DNA of 7,541 nt from an uncultured Sutterella sp. (GTDB lineage Bacteria > Pseudomonadota > Gammaproteobacteria > Burkholderiales > Burkholderiaceae_F): assembly GCA_900764215.1 (NCBI GenBank), contig CAAFNI010000392.1, positions 1-7,541 on the forward strand. Reading direction: 5' to 3'. Positions 6,751-7,541 of this stretch are shown here, one piece after another. Every line of letters begins with the position of its first letter. The first letter of the stretch is position 1. The notes under the pieces were generated by a model. That model saw only the letters and a list, made by a program, of their open reading frames with translations. It was not told the DNA's origin and ran no database searches. A program made the position numbers and the translations under genes.

Positions 6751-6751
6751 C

Positions 6752-6757
6752 AAGGAG
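6752..6757 (+). promoter_or_regulatory. Ribosome binding site of metQ
   Basis: AAGGAG lies 6 nt before ATG 6764. It is the strongest Shine-Dalgarno in the window and fixes the start just ahead of the lipoprotein signal. Confidence 0.85.
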
Positions 6758-6763
6758 TTCATC

Positions 6764-7541
6764 ATGCAAAAGCGCACCTTCATCAAGTCTCTCGCCGCCC
6801 TGTCGGCGCTCGGCGCCCTCGGTCTTCTCACGGGCTGCGGCGAGGAAAAGGCCGCGGCCGACAAGCCCTTTCGCGTCGGCGTGACCGCAGGCCCGCACGC
6901 CGCCATCGTCACCGAAGCCGCCAAGGTTGCGCAGAAAAACGGCCTCAAGGTCGAAGTGGTCGAATTCACCGACTACGTGACGCCCGACACGGCCCTCAAC
7001 GACGGCGCGCTTGACGCCGCGGTCTATCAGCATGAGCCCTTCCTGCTCAACTTCAACAAGCAAAAGGGCACGAAGCTCGCCAACGTGGGCAACGCCGTGG
7101 TGCAGCCCATGGGCTTTTACTCCAACAAGGTGAAGTCCGTCGCCGACATCCCCGAAGGCGCCGTCATCTCCGTGCCGAACGATCCGACGAACTGCGGCCG
7201 CGGCCTTCTGCTCCTGCAGGCCGCAGGCCTCATCAAGCTGCCCGAAGGCATCGGCAGCGAAGCCACGCTCGCCGACATCGTCGAGAACAAGCGCAATCTC
7301 AAGATCAGGGAGCTCGAGGCCGCTCAGCTGCCCCGCAGCCTCGACGATGCGCTCGTGGCCGTCATTCCGATGAACTACGTCATCAGCGCCGGCCTCTCCC
7401 CGCAAAAGCAGGGCTTCTACTTCGAGTCGCTTGATGCGCCGTTTGCGCTCATCATCATTGCGGCCCATCAGGACCGCAAGAACGACAAGCGCGTTCAGGA
7501 CTTCGTGAAGTACTACCGCTCGCCCGAAGTCAAGGCTGTCT
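6764..7541 (+). CDS. metQ: Methionine ABC transporter substrate-binding lipoprotein MetQ (3' end cut by window)
   Basis: MetQ/NlpA-family lipoproteins capture D- or L-methionine in the periplasm for the MetNI importer. The 259 codons visible lack only the last stretch (E. coli MetQ is 271 aa). The N-terminus is a lipoprotein signal: MQKRTFIKS, a hydrophobic core (about 9-22) and lipobox LTGC, with Cys25 as the lipidated residue and Gly26 following, so no Asp inner-membrane retention signal. Family motifs follow: FRVGVTAGPHA (36-46), TDYVTPDTALNDG (69-81), AAVYQHEPFL (85-94), NDPTN (139-143) with Arg146, LLLLQ..GLIKLP (148-160), VENKRNLKI..LEA.QLPRSLDD (173-195) and Asn204, where relatives have the ligand-contacting Asn. 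An extra cysteine (144) sits in NDPTNCGRG, where E. coli has Leu. metN and metI are not upstream, so they must lie beyond the window or elsewhere. Methionine is the family's usual ligand, but NlpA relatives vary. Confidence 0.92.
   Translation, partial: MQKRTFIKSLAALSALGALGLLTGCGEEKAAADKPFRVGVTAGPHAAIVTEAAKVAQKNGLKVEVVEFTDYVTPDTALNDGALDAAVYQHEPFLLNFNKQKGTKLANVGNAVVQPMGFYSNKVKSVADIPEGAVISVPNDPTNCGRGLLLLQAAGLIKLPEGIGSEATLADIVENKRNLKIRELEAAQLPRSLDDALVAVIPMNYVISAGLSPQKQGFYFESLDAPFALIIIAAHQDRKNDKRVQDFVKYYRSPEVKAV

Noticed and set aside
6626..7468. Minus-strand open frame (280 codons) antisense to metQ and its leader
   Set aside because: The plus strand encodes a clear MetQ with signal peptide, lipobox and strong Shine-Dalgarno. 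The antisense peptide resembles nothing.
4318..7541. speF-metQ as one polyamine/methionine operon
   Set aside because: A strong intrinsic terminator and a gap of about 250 bases with its own regulatory-looking sequence separate them. Read-through remains possible but unsupported.

Overview
The window reads as ordinary housekeeping chromosome from a GC-rich Gram-negative bacterium. I infer a betaproteobacterium, possibly a gut member of the Sutterellaceae. The reasons are an Smc-type condensin rather than MukB, Smc and PrmB sequences resembling remembered Burkholderiales relatives, a YheS-type ABC-F protein and an E. coli-like biosynthetic/degradative ornithine decarboxylase. The genus is a guess made without database comparison. 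I see no phage, IS element, tRNA, rRNA, CRISPR array or defence system.

Layout. On the minus strand from 832 to the left edge lies the N-terminal part of smc (cut by the window; TTG start). A divergent intergenic region of about 340 bases (833-1172) separates it from a plus-strand pair: prmB (1173-2099, ribosomal protein uL3 glutamine methyltransferase) and yheS (2109-4037, ABC-F translation factor). These lie 9 nt apart and end at a strong intrinsic terminator (4084-4114). Next is a short region with an extended -10 promoter candidate and a structured leader (4115-4317), then speF-type ornithine decarboxylase (4318-6510) with its own terminator (6540-6578). A regulatory-looking gap (6579-6763) follows, carrying three CTAG-centred motifs at exact 14-bp spacing and a stem abutting the ribosome binding site. 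Last is metQ (6764 to the right edge, cut by the window), the lipoprotein subunit of a D/L-methionine ABC importer.

How the genes relate. prmB and yheS both act on the ribosome and probably form one transcription unit. speF makes putrescine from ornithine, and metQ captures methionine, the precursor of the S-adenosylmethionine used by PrmB and, in many organisms, for spermidine synthesis. That link is metabolic only, because speF and metQ are separated by a terminator. The least explained parts are noncoding: the 14-bp-phased CTAG array upstream of metQ, the mutually exclusive stem at the speF terminator, the nested hairpins in the speF leader, and the dyad around the smc -10 box.
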